Assembly: GCA_028066055.1 (NCBI GenBank)
Contig: JALCBY010000001.1
Location: forward strand, 204,198-268,197
Source of the DNA: Hyphomicrobiaceae bacterium
GTDB taxonomy: Bacteria; Pseudomonadota; Alphaproteobacteria; Rhizobiales; Methyloligellaceae
Length of the DNA stretch: 64,000 nt
Reading direction: 5' to 3'
Positions 26,894 to 35,812 of this stretch are shown one piece after another; position 1 is the first letter of the stretch; every line of letters starts with the position of its first letter. The notes below the pieces were generated by a model. That model did not search any database, was not told the DNA's origin, and saw only the letters and a list, made by a program, of their open reading frames with translations. The translations under genes and the position numbers were made by a program.

Positions 26894-27505
26894 TCAGGCT
26901 TTGGCACTGGGACGCGACGAGACCTGCTCGTGCCAGCGGTCAAGATTTTTCAGATTGTCCGGACGCTCGATCCGTGCCGGCTTCATGAAATCCACCGCGA
27001 CCAGCGCCGTGATATCGGCCATCGTGAAGTCCTCTCCGGCGATGAAGGGACGATTGCCAAGCTCCCTGTCCAGCAGCGATAACATGGTCAGAGCGCGCGG
27101 ACGGTTGACCTCGCCCCACCCGGCAACCTGCGGCTTCTCCATCTCGGCCATGGCCGGGTGAAGGTGGCGGAACGTCTGGGCCACCGGGAACATCAGATTG
27201 AGCTCCATGCGACGCTGCCACATCTCGACCATGGCCTTGTCGAGCGCGTCCTTTCCCAGAAGCGGCGGCTCGGGCTGCACCTCTTCGAAGTACCGGCAGA
27301 TAGCCATGGATTCGCTCAGTGTCGTCCCGTCGTCCAGCACGAGCACCGGAACCCGTTGCAACGGGTTGAGCAACGCGAATTCCGGCGTCTTGTGGTCGGA
27401 TGCGTTGATGTCGACCTGCTCGTATTCCATCTGAATGCCCTTTTCGGCGAGAAAAATGCGAACGCGGCGCGGGTTGGGTGCGCGACCGTCCTCAACAACT
27501 TTCAT
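26894..27505 (-). CDS. Glutathione S-transferase
   Basis: A 203-residue GST with the thioredoxin-fold half (APNPRRVRIFLAEKGI, LQRVPVLVLDDGTTLSESMA with the Glu-Ser GSH contact, ICRYFE) and the helical half (FIAGEDFTMADITALVA). Related to the broad alphaproteobacterial GST families used in detoxification. Its stop abuts the start region of the UDG gene, so both are on one transcript. Confidence 0.92.
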   Translation of the reverse strand: MKVVEDGRAPNPRRVRIFLAEKGIQMEYEQVDINASDHKTPEFALLNPLQRVPVLVLDDGTTLSESMAICRYFEEVQPEPPLLGKDALDKAMVEMWQRRMELNLMFPVAQTFRHLHPAMAEMEKPQVAGWGEVNRPRALTMLSLLDRELGNRPFIAGEDFTMADITALVAVDFMKPARIERPDNLKNLDRWHEQVSSRPSAKA

Positions 27506-27556
27506 GTCTCGTTCTCCTTACCGAACGCGTCCACTCGAACGCCCTCACCTTCGATC

Positions 27557-28069
27557 CTAACGTGCGCCCTCGCGCCAATCGAGCGGAGCGACAAAAGTGC
27601 CCGACCATATACCGCGCCGCGCCCGCTTCGCCGCATCTTCATCGGTCATGTACCGGCCATACGACACAGCCCACCCTTGCCGGACAAGCCATCGGTTAAT
27701 GTCATCCTTCCCAATCCGGCAAATCGCAAGCAGTCTGTCGTGCTTGTCATGCTCGTTGCCGGAACAGGTTACGAGTTTCCCCTGCAAACGGTTTCGCAAG
27801 GCTCTGGCTGCTTCGGCGCCACACGGCCATTCCGCGCCATTGCGCCGGCACGTCTGATCACGCTCGACGGCGTCAATTCCGAGCAGGCGGATGTTCCTCC
27901 CGTGCACTCTCAGACTGTCGCCATCGATGACCCTGGGCGCCCCCGCCACACTCTCCGAAACCGGCTCAGGGAGGAGCCACAAGAGACCCAGCATTGCCAC
28001 AATGATCACGGAGAAGGCTAAGAAATCCAGCAGTTTGCTGGACCGCGTTCTGCGCAGCAGAAATCCCAT
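27557..28069 (-). CDS. Membrane-anchored thermonuclease-like (SNase) protein
   Basis: A 170-residue protein with one N-terminal membrane segment (LLDFLAFSVIIVAMLGLLWLL) and a staphylococcal-nuclease-like OB-fold domain: VIDGDSLRVHGRNIRLLGID, AVERDQTC, KLVTCSGNEHDKHDRLLAIC. The Asp and the first Arg of the active site are visible. It probably cuts nucleic acids in the periplasm or on the outer face of the membrane. Confidence 0.88.
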   Translation of the reverse strand: MGFLLRRTRSSKLLDFLAFSVIIVAMLGLLWLLPEPVSESVAGAPRVIDGDSLRVHGRNIRLLGIDAVERDQTCRRNGAEWPCGAEAARALRNRLQGKLVTCSGNEHDKHDRLLAICRIGKDDINRWLVRQGWAVSYGRYMTDEDAAKRARRGIWSGTFVAPLDWREGAR

Positions 28070-28314
28070 GCCAACTCCCTTCAGGCGCGCAGCTCACCAA
28101 CCGGCAAGCTCGCTTCCATGATTGCCGGGCGGACCGCGGTCCAATTGCACCAAAAATGTACGATTTGGCGTGAATTTAAACGCGAATTTAGGAAATTCTA
28201 CCGAAACATGAAGATGAGCAATTGGGTGTGGCTCCGGTCGGCTGGCCGGCGGCCGCAAGATCGCGTGTCCAACTCTCGCTGAGTTTGTAATCGGTTTTGG
28301 ATCCGGAAAATGAC

Positions 28315-29910
28315 ATGAGTACCGCCGAGAATCCCGCGGAATCGAAGGTAGACACGAAGGACAACGGATCCGCCGATTCCCGATCGCGCAGCTTTCGGGA
28401 CGTGCGCGAGAACCTCGCCTACAAACCGGAAACAAAGCCCGGGTTCGAGTATGAGCTGCTGCTCATGTTCGTTCAAAACGAGTTGAGCGCGGCTCTTGCG
28501 ATTCCACTCCTTGCCATTGTCGTCGCGATGGCGTCCATGTTCTGGTCTCCCGCGAGTGAACTGATTTTCTGGCTCTCCACGGTTTTTGTTTCCAAGGGCA
28601 TTCTGCTGGCCATGTGCCGCCGGTTCACGAAACTGCCGCGTTCACAGGTAAATGTCCGGCAGTGGCGTTCAAAGTTCGTCGCGGCCGAATTCCTTTACGG
28701 GATGACCTGGGCCAGCGTTGTATTCGTCAGTGTCTACAGCACTGACCAGTCTCCATACATATTCCTGTTTGCATGCCTGACAGTCGTCATCGCGATGCGA
28801 ATGATGTTCGCTTCCACCGTTATGCCGATTGTGTATGTCGGAACCATTCCACTGACGGCCGCGCTGGTTGTGCGGTTTGCCATGCTCGATACACCCTTTT
28901 ACTGGGCAATGGCCGCTTTGGCCGTTGGTGTTCATATATATTTTATCTTTATTTTAAATGGCTTGCATTCGACAGTTATGACTATGCTCGAATATCGGGC
29001 CGAAAAGGAACTGCTGATTGCCGAGCTTGAGCAGTCGAAGTCGATTTCCGACGAAGCACGGCGGCGCGCCGAATCCGCGAATATCGCCAAATCCCGGTTT
29101 CTTGCCACGATGAGCCATGAATTGCGCACGCCGTTGAATGCAATTCTGGGATTCTCCGAGGTGATGAAATCCGAAATTCTCGGACCGCACAGCAACCCCA
29201 CCTACAGGGAGTATGCGAGCGATATTCATGAGAGTGGCGAACATCTGCTGAACCTGATCAACGAGATCCTCGATCTGTCGCGCATCGAGGCGGGCCGCTA
29301 CGAGCTTCAGGAAGAACCGATCGGGCTGGCCGACGTGGCCGAAGACTGTCAGCGGTTGCTGAAACTGCGCGCGGAGAAGAAGGGTTTGAGGATCATTGAG
29401 AATGTCCAGCCGGGACTGGCGAAACTCTGGGTCGACGAGCGGGCAATACGGCAGGTCTGCCTGAACCTGCTCTCCAACGCGATCAAATTCACGCCTTCAG
29501 AAGGGGCTATCTCGATCACGGTCGGTGCGACTCAGTCAGGCGGCCAGTTTCTGAGTATCAACGATACGGGGCCCGGCATCCCCGAAGACGAGATTCCCCG
29601 AGTCCTCACGAACTTCGGACAGGGTTCACTCGCACACCAAACGGCGGAAGGCGGCACCGGCCTTGGCCTGCCGATTGTCATGGGACTGGTCGAATTGCAT
29701 GGCGGAACCTTTGATATCAAGAGCAGGCTCCGCCAGGGCACTCTTGTAACCGTGACGTTCCCTCCCGAACGGGTCATGCAGACGCTCCCGCGCATGGCAG
29801 AACCCGGTGAGGTAAAGCCGGCATCCGCAAACGGACACCCTCCGAACGATCCTCAATCAGGGTGGCGAAAACGGCATAACACCGCACATCTTCAGCGCCA
29901 CACCGCGTAG
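28315..29910 (+). CDS. Membrane sensor histidine kinase (PleC/PdhS-like)
   Basis: A 531-residue kinase. A soluble N-terminal stretch is followed by about five or six membrane helices (60-225), a short coiled coil, and the HisKA domain with the phosphorylated His in FLATMSHELRTPLNAILGFS (about 268). The HATPase domain has the N-box LLSNAIKFTP, G1 NDTGPGIPEDE and G2 GGTGLGLPIVMG. The YREYASDIHESGEHLLNLIN block is typical of the PleC/DivJ/PdhS group that controls development in Alphaproteobacteria. No response regulator gene is adjacent, as is usual there. The ATG is preferred over a TTG six codons earlier. Confidence 0.92.
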   Translation: MSTAENPAESKVDTKDNGSADSRSRSFRDVRENLAYKPETKPGFEYELLLMFVQNELSAALAIPLLAIVVAMASMFWSPASELIFWLSTVFVSKGILLAMCRRFTKLPRSQVNVRQWRSKFVAAEFLYGMTWASVVFVSVYSTDQSPYIFLFACLTVVIAMRMMFASTVMPIVYVGTIPLTAALVVRFAMLDTPFYWAMAALAVGVHIYFIFILNGLHSTVMTMLEYRAEKELLIAELEQSKSISDEARRRAESANIAKSRFLATMSHELRTPLNAILGFSEVMKSEILGPHSNPTYREYASDIHESGEHLLNLINEILDLSRIEAGRYELQEEPIGLADVAEDCQRLLKLRAEKKGLRIIENVQPGLAKLWVDERAIRQVCLNLLSNAIKFTPSEGAISITVGATQSGGQFLSINDTGPGIPEDEIPRVLTNFGQGSLAHQTAEGGTGLGLPIVMGLVELHGGTFDIKSRLRQGTLVTVTFPPERVMQTLPRMAEPGEVKPASANGHPPNDPQSGWRKRHNTAHLQRHTA

Positions 29911-30026
29911 TGCGCTGGATTACGCTTTGTCCATGATGATTGTTTTGTAACGTCTGCTTCCTAAATAGATGGGATGAAGACTCGTTCACAGCGCGGAAAC
30001 GCGTGCGGCAACGAGGCAAAGGTCAC

Positions 30027-30731
30027 ATGAGCAGCTGGATTGCACTTGGACTGCTGATCGTTGCCGGCGCCGTCCTTGTCCTGAACAATGATACCGGGAC
30101 CATCGCCGGTTTCGAACCAGGCGATTTTGCCGGACTTGTCGCCGGTCTTGCCCTTTTGGTGTTCCTTGGCGGCTCGATGCTCAGCGGTTACCGCGGCCGG
30201 TTTACCGGTGCGGTTCGTGATGCCGTGTTCTGGGGCGTGCTCGGCCTCGCGCTCATCGCAGGATACAGCTATCGCGATCAGGTAATGCCCATCGTTCATC
30301 GCATCGGCGGTGAACTCGTTCCCGGCATGCCGGTCGGCGTCGATACGGGAAATCCGGATACGATCGGGGTTCGCATTCGCAAACAGACCGACGGCCATTT
30401 CCTGGCTCACACCCGCACGAACGGCGCAAGAGTGGACATGATCGTCGATACCGGCGCCTCGACGGTCGTTTTGCGCCCGTCAGACGCCAAAAAAGCCGGC
30501 ATAGACGTTTCAGGACTCACATACTCCGTTCCTGTCCGAACGGCGAACGGTACGGCCCTCGCTGCGCGCGTTAGGCTTAACAATGTGTCAATCGGCTCGG
30601 TCACCGTCGACAATGTCGAGGCGCTGATCACCAAACCCGGCGCTCTTCATGAAAGCCTTCTCGGTATGAGTTTTTTAAGCCGTTTACGCTCTTATGAGTT
30701 CTCAGGAGATTTCCTGACACTGCGCAGTTAG
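30027..30731 (+). CDS. Retropepsin-like aspartic protease, membrane protein (TIGR02281-like)
   Basis: A 234-residue protein with three N-terminal membrane helices (about 2-20, 34-52, 67-85) and a single-lobe aspartic protease domain holding VDTGAST (about 140) and later LLGMSFLSRL, the partner motif. One lobe means it must act as a dimer, like retropepsins. Clan AA proteases of this kind are common in Alphaproteobacteria, with unknown targets. It is followed at once by a second such gene. Confidence 0.88.
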   Translation: MSSWIALGLLIVAGAVLVLNNDTGTIAGFEPGDFAGLVAGLALLVFLGGSMLSGYRGRFTGAVRDAVFWGVLGLALIAGYSYRDQVMPIVHRIGGELVPGMPVGVDTGNPDTIGVRIRKQTDGHFLAHTRTNGARVDMIVDTGASTVVLRPSDAKKAGIDVSGLTYSVPVRTANGTALAARVRLNNVSIGSVTVDNVEALITKPGALHESLLGMSFLSRLRSYEFSGDFLTLRS

Positions 30732-30785
30732 TTTTCTTGCGTCAGAAAACTGGTTGCTCAGGTCTTCTCCCGGGGGTTCGTGCAT

Positions 30786-31346
30786 ATGGCGTATAGTTCG
30801 GGCGTAAAAACCTTCTTGCGTGAAGCGGCGTCGTGGGGGTCGGTGATCGCAATCGGATTCGGTTGTGTCTACTTCTACGACGATTTGCGCAGCCTCATGA
30901 CACGGACGATTTCGACCGTTACCGATCATTCCGCCGTGGCCGTTCAAGATCCGGTATCGAACGAAAACGGGTTCGAGCGGTCCGTCACGCTCAAAGCAGA
31001 CGGTCGGGGCCACTTTCTCACTCGCGCCTACATCAACGGCCGTCCGATTGTCGTGATGGTCGATACCGGCGCGACGAAGGTCGCGCTGAGCTATGAGGAC
31101 GCCGACCGGTTGGGACTCCGGCCAACCGAAAAGGACTTTACCCTCAGAGCAAACACAGCGAACGGGATCGCTCGCGGCGCGCCTGTCAATATCGGCAGCG
31201 TCAGAATTGGCGACGTCGAGGTTAAAAATCTTCGCGGGTCCATTTCCGAACCCGGTACGATGAGCATCACATTGCTGGGCATGGAGTTCATCCGCAGGCT
31301 GGAGCGGTTCGAGATGCGCGGGCGTGAGTTGACTCTGGTGGAGTAA
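30786..31346 (+). CDS. Retropepsin-like aspartic protease, second copy
   Basis: A 186-residue protein with one N-terminal membrane helix (GSVIAIGFGCVYFYDDL) and an aspartic protease lobe with VDTGATKVALS (about 93) and LLGMEFIRRLERFE. It is the same family as the gene 55 bp upstream, but much diverged and with fewer membrane helices. The ATG after GTG-CAT is preferred because a GGGGG site lies nine bases before. A mixed dimer of the two products is possible. Confidence 0.88.
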   Translation: MAYSSGVKTFLREAASWGSVIAIGFGCVYFYDDLRSLMTRTISTVTDHSAVAVQDPVSNENGFERSVTLKADGRGHFLTRAYINGRPIVVMVDTGATKVALSYEDADRLGLRPTEKDFTLRANTANGIARGAPVNIGSVRIGDVEVKNLRGSISEPGTMSITLLGMEFIRRLERFEMRGRELTLVE

Positions 31347-31435
31347 CACCGTCGCCGGGCAGCTCATTGTCGATTGTTGGCCTGCATCTATTCAGTTATC
31401 TAGCAGACTTGAGTCCCTTGAAAGGCACTGAGGCC

Positions 31436-32935
31436 ATGTTTCCCAAGCCGCGTACCGACCTGACACCCAATTCCGCCGATTTCGAAAGGCTGCCCTTTAT
31501 CAAGCCGACCGGGTTTCGCGAATATGACGCTCGCTGGCTTTACCCGGAAGAAATCAATCTCATGGGGTTGCAGGCCATCGGCCTGGGTCTTGCCGAATTG
31601 TTCCGGAGGCGCGGCGTGCCCCTCCGCATTGTGACGGGCCACGACTACCGGTCCTATTCAGCATCCATCAAGCAGTCCCTCATGTCCGGTATGCTGGCCG
31701 GCGGCATGGAGGTGCACGATATCGGGCTCGCGCTCTCGCCGATGGCCTACTTCGCGCAGTTCGATCTGGATATCGAAGGGGTCGCCATGGTGACCGCCAG
31801 CCACAATGACAATGGCTGGACAGGCATCAAGATGGGGCTTGCCCGCCCCCTCACCTTCGGACCGGAAGAAGTGACGGAACTGAAGGAGATCGTCTTCGCG
31901 GCGGCGTTCGATGCGCCGGGCGGAGGCTCTTACAAGTTTCACCCGGAAGTGCGCGAGCACTATGTTGCCGACCTCACAAACCGGGAAAAATTGAAACGTA
32001 AATTGAAAGTGGTCGCAGCGTGTGGAAACGGTACGGCGGGTGAATTCGCGCCCCAGGTGCTGCAGGCGATCGGGTGCGATGTCACGCCCCTGCATTGCGA
32101 TCTCGATCACAGCTTTCCGAACTACAACCCGAATCCCGAAGATATGAAAATGCTGGACGCCCTGCGCGACGCCGTTCTCGCCTCAGATGCAGATGTGGGC
32201 CTTGCGTTCGATGGCGATGGCGACCGCTGCGGCGTCGTCGACAATGAGGGGAACGCCATTTTTGCCGACAAGATCGGCGTCATGCTCGCGCGCGACATTT
32301 CAGCGAGGCATTCACAAGCCAAGTTCGTGGCAGACGTCAAATCGACCGGTCTCTTTCTCACGGATCCGGTGCTGGCCCGGAACGGCGCTGTCTGCAGCTA
32401 CTGGAAGACCGGGCATTCTTATATGAAGCGCTACAGCCATGAAACGGGCGCGCTCGTCGGATTCGAAAAGTCCGGTCATTTTTTCTTCAATCCGCCGCTC
32501 GGGCGCGGATATGACGATGGTCTGGTCGCCGCACTGGCCGTCTGCGACATGCTCGAGCATGCGGGCGACCGGTCGATCGCGGATTTGCAGCGCGCGCTGC
32601 CCCAGACCTGGCAATCGCCAACCATGTCTCCTCATTGTGCCGACGAGATCAAATATGACGTCGTCGAGCGCGCCGTCGCGCATTTTTCCGATGTGGCATC
32701 GAATGGCGGCCAGCTCGCCGGACAGGAGGTTCGCGACCTGATCACGGTGAATGGCATCCGCATCGTGCTGGAGGACGGAACCTGGGGCCTGCTGCGCGCA
32801 TCGTCAAACAAGCCCGAGCTTGTGGTTGTGGTTGAAAGCCCCACATCGGAGCAGAACATGCGGGCGATCTTCGCCGAGATCGACAATTATCTCTCCGACC
32901 AGCCCGAAGTCGGCGAGTACAACCAGAAAATCTGA
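31436..32935 (+). CDS. Phosphomannomutase/phosphoglucomutase
   Basis: A 499-residue alpha-D-phosphohexomutase. The phosphoserine loop TASHNDNGWTGIKMG (Ser about 120), metal loop AFDGDGDRCGVVD (about 257), sugar-specificity loop around VGFEKSGHFFF (GFEKSGH), and C-terminal phosphate loop RASSNKPELVVV are all present. It interconverts hexose 1- and 6-phosphates for polysaccharide and LPS precursors. The ATG at MFPKPRTDL is favoured. No sugar-nucleotide gene is adjacent. Confidence 0.93.
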   Translation: MFPKPRTDLTPNSADFERLPFIKPTGFREYDARWLYPEEINLMGLQAIGLGLAELFRRRGVPLRIVTGHDYRSYSASIKQSLMSGMLAGGMEVHDIGLALSPMAYFAQFDLDIEGVAMVTASHNDNGWTGIKMGLARPLTFGPEEVTELKEIVFAAAFDAPGGGSYKFHPEVREHYVADLTNREKLKRKLKVVAACGNGTAGEFAPQVLQAIGCDVTPLHCDLDHSFPNYNPNPEDMKMLDALRDAVLASDADVGLAFDGDGDRCGVVDNEGNAIFADKIGVMLARDISARHSQAKFVADVKSTGLFLTDPVLARNGAVCSYWKTGHSYMKRYSHETGALVGFEKSGHFFFNPPLGRGYDDGLVAALAVCDMLEHAGDRSIADLQRALPQTWQSPTMSPHCADEIKYDVVERAVAHFSDVASNGGQLAGQEVRDLITVNGIRIVLEDGTWGLLRASSNKPELVVVVESPTSEQNMRAIFAEIDNYLSDQPEVGEYNQKI

Positions 32936-33190
32936 GCCACCGTTAGGCGGTTCAACGGCATTGCAGACCTCCGGCGTGCTCGTGTCGCTGGTCGCGTTTG
33001 CGGACTGCGGCCAGCCGCGTGGAGCTGGCATGACCCATATCTGACCTCATGCGTGAAATCACAATCAACCAACACCATATGGACAGGAGGGGCCTAGGTT
33101 TCGTACCTAGGAAGGTGCTGTTAGGCAAAAGTTGAGACTGTCTGGGCTTTAATCGTCTAGATTGCATTTTCAAGGCAGGTATAACCGCAC
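32936..33190. other. Spacer with a perfect 7-bp stem-loop
   Basis: No gene is seen in this 255-bp gap. A short perfect hairpin, CCTAGGT / ACCTAGG with a 5-base loop, lies at 33093-33111, about 80 bp before the DUF2062 gene. It lacks a T-run, so it is more likely an operator or leader structure than a terminator. Confidence 0.5.
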
Positions 33191-33820
33191 ATGACCGTGA
33201 CGCGTCAATTCAGTATGACCGAAAAGTTCTGGCGCATTGTACGCTATCGCTTGCACGTCCCCATGATGCGCAACCGGGCAACCCCCGATCACATCGCGCG
33301 TGGCGTCATGATCGGAATGATCTGGGCCATGACGCCGTTCTTCGGCTTCCACATGGCGCTCGTGTTCATGACCTGGATCGTGGCGACACGCCTGTTCGGC
33401 TGGGACTTCTGCCTAGTCAACGGGCTCGCCTGGACATGGACGACCAATCTCCTGACCATCGTTCCGGCCTATTATCTGTTCTATCTGACCGGACAGATCC
33501 TGATGGGCAATTTTTCCGACCCGCTCGGCTACGAGGCATTCAAATCCCTGTTCGTCGTTTCCGAACATCAGGATGCCGGCATGTTTGCAGCGCTCGCAGC
33601 ACAGCTCGAAGCACTCTGGCAGCTGTTCGGCATTCCTCTCTTTCTGGGCTCTGCGGTGTGGGCCGCGCTCAGCGGGTGGGTATCATACAAACTGAGCTAC
33701 GGTTTCGTGGAGCGCTATCAGGAACACCGTGCCACCAAAATGGCCAAGGCGAAGAAGCCCAAACGGGGCGCAAACTTCAAACCCCTCCCCTCCGGACCGC
33801 AAGGCGAACAGAAAGCGTAA
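33191..33820 (+). CDS. DUF2062 membrane protein
   Basis: A 209-residue protein with the DUF2062 core: TPDHIARGVMIGMIWAMTPF, then several membrane helices and the loop TWTTNLLTIVPAYYLFYLTG. A Lys-rich tail (KMAKAKKPKRGAN) is cytoplasmic. The family is common in Proteobacteria without an established function; some members stand near glycosyltransferases. Convergent with the TauE-like gene. Confidence 0.88.
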   Translation: MTVTRQFSMTEKFWRIVRYRLHVPMMRNRATPDHIARGVMIGMIWAMTPFFGFHMALVFMTWIVATRLFGWDFCLVNGLAWTWTTNLLTIVPAYYLFYLTGQILMGNFSDPLGYEAFKSLFVVSEHQDAGMFAALAAQLEALWQLFGIPLFLGSAVWAALSGWVSYKLSYGFVERYQEHRATKMAKAKKPKRGANFKPLPSGPQGEQKA

Positions 33821-33835
33821 CGCAAAACGTCCGAC

Positions 33836-34663
33836 CTACAGCAGCGTTGCAAAGAAACGCACCGCAATGATTGCAAGAAACGTTGCGAAGGCGCGCTCGA
33901 GATTCCGCCGTGAAATGCCATGCGCGAGCCGCACGCCGAGCGGCGCGGCCAGGACACTCACAGGTACGATGACGAGCACGCTGAGCATGCTCACATACCC
34001 CAGCGAACCCGGCGGCGTGCCGGCAACGCCCCAACCGGCCCAGATGAACCCAAGCGTTCCGGGAATGGCGATGAGAGGTCCGAAGCCCGACGATGTCGCA
34101 ACGGCCTGATGGATCGATCGCCCATACAGGGTCATCATCATGGTTATGAAGGCGCCGCCGCCAATGCTCATCAGCGTGGAGATTGCGCCCACGAACAGGC
34201 CATAGACGGATCGCCACGGATTGCCGGGGATTGCATCCCCCAGCTTCCAGCTCTCACGGCCGAAAAACAGCTTGAGCGACATGAAGGTCGCCGAACCCGC
34301 CCAGATCGCCGTGAGTATCTCGTTGTTGGAATAGCGCGCCACGACGGCGCCTATCACGACACCGACAACGACGGAAACCGACATCGAGCGGATGATGTCC
34401 ATGTCCACCGCCCCCTTCGCCCTGTGTGAAAGGAACGACCGCAGCGATGTCGGCAGGATGACCGCCAGTGACGTGCCGACGCACATATGCATACGCACTG
34501 CCTCATCCACCCCCACGGCGGAGAACAACTCATAGAGGATCGGCACCATAACGCCGCCACCGCCAATGCCCAGCAGACCGGCAAGCACGCCCATGATGAA
34601 CCCGCCGCCCAGCATCAGTGCAAGCAACCAGACGATCTCGCCCGTTGGCAATCCGAATTCCAT
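33836..34663 (-). CDS. TauE/SafE-family anion exporter
   Basis: A 275-residue membrane protein with about eight helices and the family repeats: GVLAGLLGIGGGGVMVPIL in the first half and FVGAISTLMSIGGGAFIT in the second. The family exports sulfite, sulfoacetate or other organosulfur anions. The ATG at MEFGLPTG has GGGGA upstream. Its start lies 25 bp from the stop of dusA on the same strand. Confidence 0.92.
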   Translation of the reverse strand: MEFGLPTGEIVWLLALMLGGGFIMGVLAGLLGIGGGGVMVPILYELFSAVGVDEAVRMHMCVGTSLAVILPTSLRSFLSHRAKGAVDMDIIRSMSVSVVVGVVIGAVVARYSNNEILTAIWAGSATFMSLKLFFGRESWKLGDAIPGNPWRSVYGLFVGAISTLMSIGGGAFITMMMTLYGRSIHQAVATSSGFGPLIAIPGTLGFIWAGWGVAGTPPGSLGYVSMLSVLVIVPVSVLAAPLGVRLAHGISRRNLERAFATFLAIIAVRFFATLL

Positions 34664-34688
34664 GGAGATTCCCCAGAGTGCCCGGCGG

Positions 34689-35660
34689 CTATTCAGCCGC
34701 CACCGGTGACACATGCATACGCGCATCGCGGAGCGCCGCCAAGGACTCTTTCAGCACGTCAATCCCGGCGTCCGGCCGGGTGCTCCGTTCGCTCAGCATA
34801 CGGCGGAACGTGCGGGCACCGGGTTCGCCGTGATAGAGGCCGAGGATATGCCGGGTCAGGTGATGAAGACGTGTTCCGCGGGCAAACTCACGCTCGGCAT
34901 AGACAATGTAGCGTTCGAGGACATCGTCGCGGCTCGGCCGCCGTTTTCCGATTTCACCGAAGATCGCCTCGTCCACGTCCGCAAGCAGATAGGGATTGTG
35001 ATAGGCGGCCCGGCCCATCATGACACCATCCACGTGCGCAAGATGCCTTTGTGCCTCGGCGAGCGTCTCGATGCCACCATTGATGCAGATTTCGAGGTCC
35101 GGGTTATCCGCCTTCAGCCGGTGAACCCGGTCATGGTCGAGCGGCGGCACGGTGCGGTTCTCTTTGGGACTCAGGCCCTTGAGCCACGCCTTGCGCGCAT
35201 GCACGATGAATGTACGGCAGCCGGCAGCCGCCATCTTGGACACGAACCGGTCCAACCCGGTTTCGACATCCTGATCGTCGATGCCGATGCGGCATTTTAC
35301 CGTTACAGGCAAGCTCACTACGGAGCACATCGCCTCGACACACCGCGCCACGAGATCCGGTTCCGCCATGAGACAGGCACCGAAGCGCCCGGATTGTACG
35401 CGGTCCGACGGGCAGCCGATGTTGAGATTGATTTCGCGGTACCCGAATTCTTCGCCGATCCGCGCCGCCTCGCCGAGAAGCGCGGGATCGCTGCCACCCA
35501 CCTGCAATGCCACGGGTTGCTCCGCAGGATCGAACCCGAGAAGCCTGTCCCTGTCCCCGTGAACCACGGCCGCCGCCGTCACCATTTCCGTATAAAGCAG
35601 CACCCTCGCCGAAATCAGCCGCATGAAATAGCGGCAATGACGGTCCGTCCACTCCATCAT
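34689..35660 (-). CDS. dusA: tRNA-dihydrouridine synthase A, 5' end altered by an island
   Basis: A 323-residue flavoenzyme that reduces uridines 20/20a in tRNA. Cys83 in NIGCPSDRVQSGRFGACLM is the proton donor, and the FMN-binding blocks (CINGGIETL, GVMMGRAAYHNPY) are present. The family normally begins FxVAPMMDWTDRHCR. Here the frame continues 20 codons upstream of MMEWTDRHCR, including FCTAP, but contains no ATG, GTG or TTG before a TAG. The native start is therefore missing. A CTG codon with AGGGAA seven bases before it (about 35694) or the internal ATG pair could serve. The integrase gene begins 150 bp away, so the start was probably displaced by integration. Confidence 0.92.
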   Translation of the reverse strand: MMEWTDRHCRYFMRLISARVLLYTEMVTAAAVVHGDRDRLLGFDPAEQPVALQVGGSDPALLGEAARIGEEFGYREINLNIGCPSDRVQSGRFGACLMAEPDLVARCVEAMCSVVSLPVTVKCRIGIDDQDVETGLDRFVSKMAAAGCRTFIVHARKAWLKGLSPKENRTVPPLDHDRVHRLKADNPDLEICINGGIETLAEAQRHLAHVDGVMMGRAAYHNPYLLADVDEAIFGEIGKRRPSRDDVLERYIVYAEREFARGTRLHHLTRHILGLYHGEPGARTFRRMLSERSTRPDAGIDVLKESLAALRDARMHVSPVAAE

Positions 35661-35665
35661 AGGGG
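35636..35665. other. Probable attachment site at the dusA 5' end
   Basis: The dusA segment coding for APMMEWTDRH is the conserved stretch used as the attachment site by a known family of dusA-targeting tyrosine integrases. The integrase gene next to it and the lost start codon fit an attL/attR here. The second copy was not found in the window, so the far end should lie beyond base 64000. Exact borders are inferred. Confidence 0.5.
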
Positions 35666-35812
35666 CCGTGCAGAATCTATGTGATTGATATTTCAGAGTT
35701 TTTTCCCTATAATCAACGAACTAAATGAGAACGCTCATTCCTCAGATTGGACAAAATTGCACACGTTTGTACCTGTTTTGATCTCTAGGTGCACACAAAT
35801 CGCACACGAAAA

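Noticed and set aside
33093-33111. Hairpin as a transcription terminator
   Set aside because: Stem of only 7 bp and no T-run on either side; kept only as a possible leader or operator structure.
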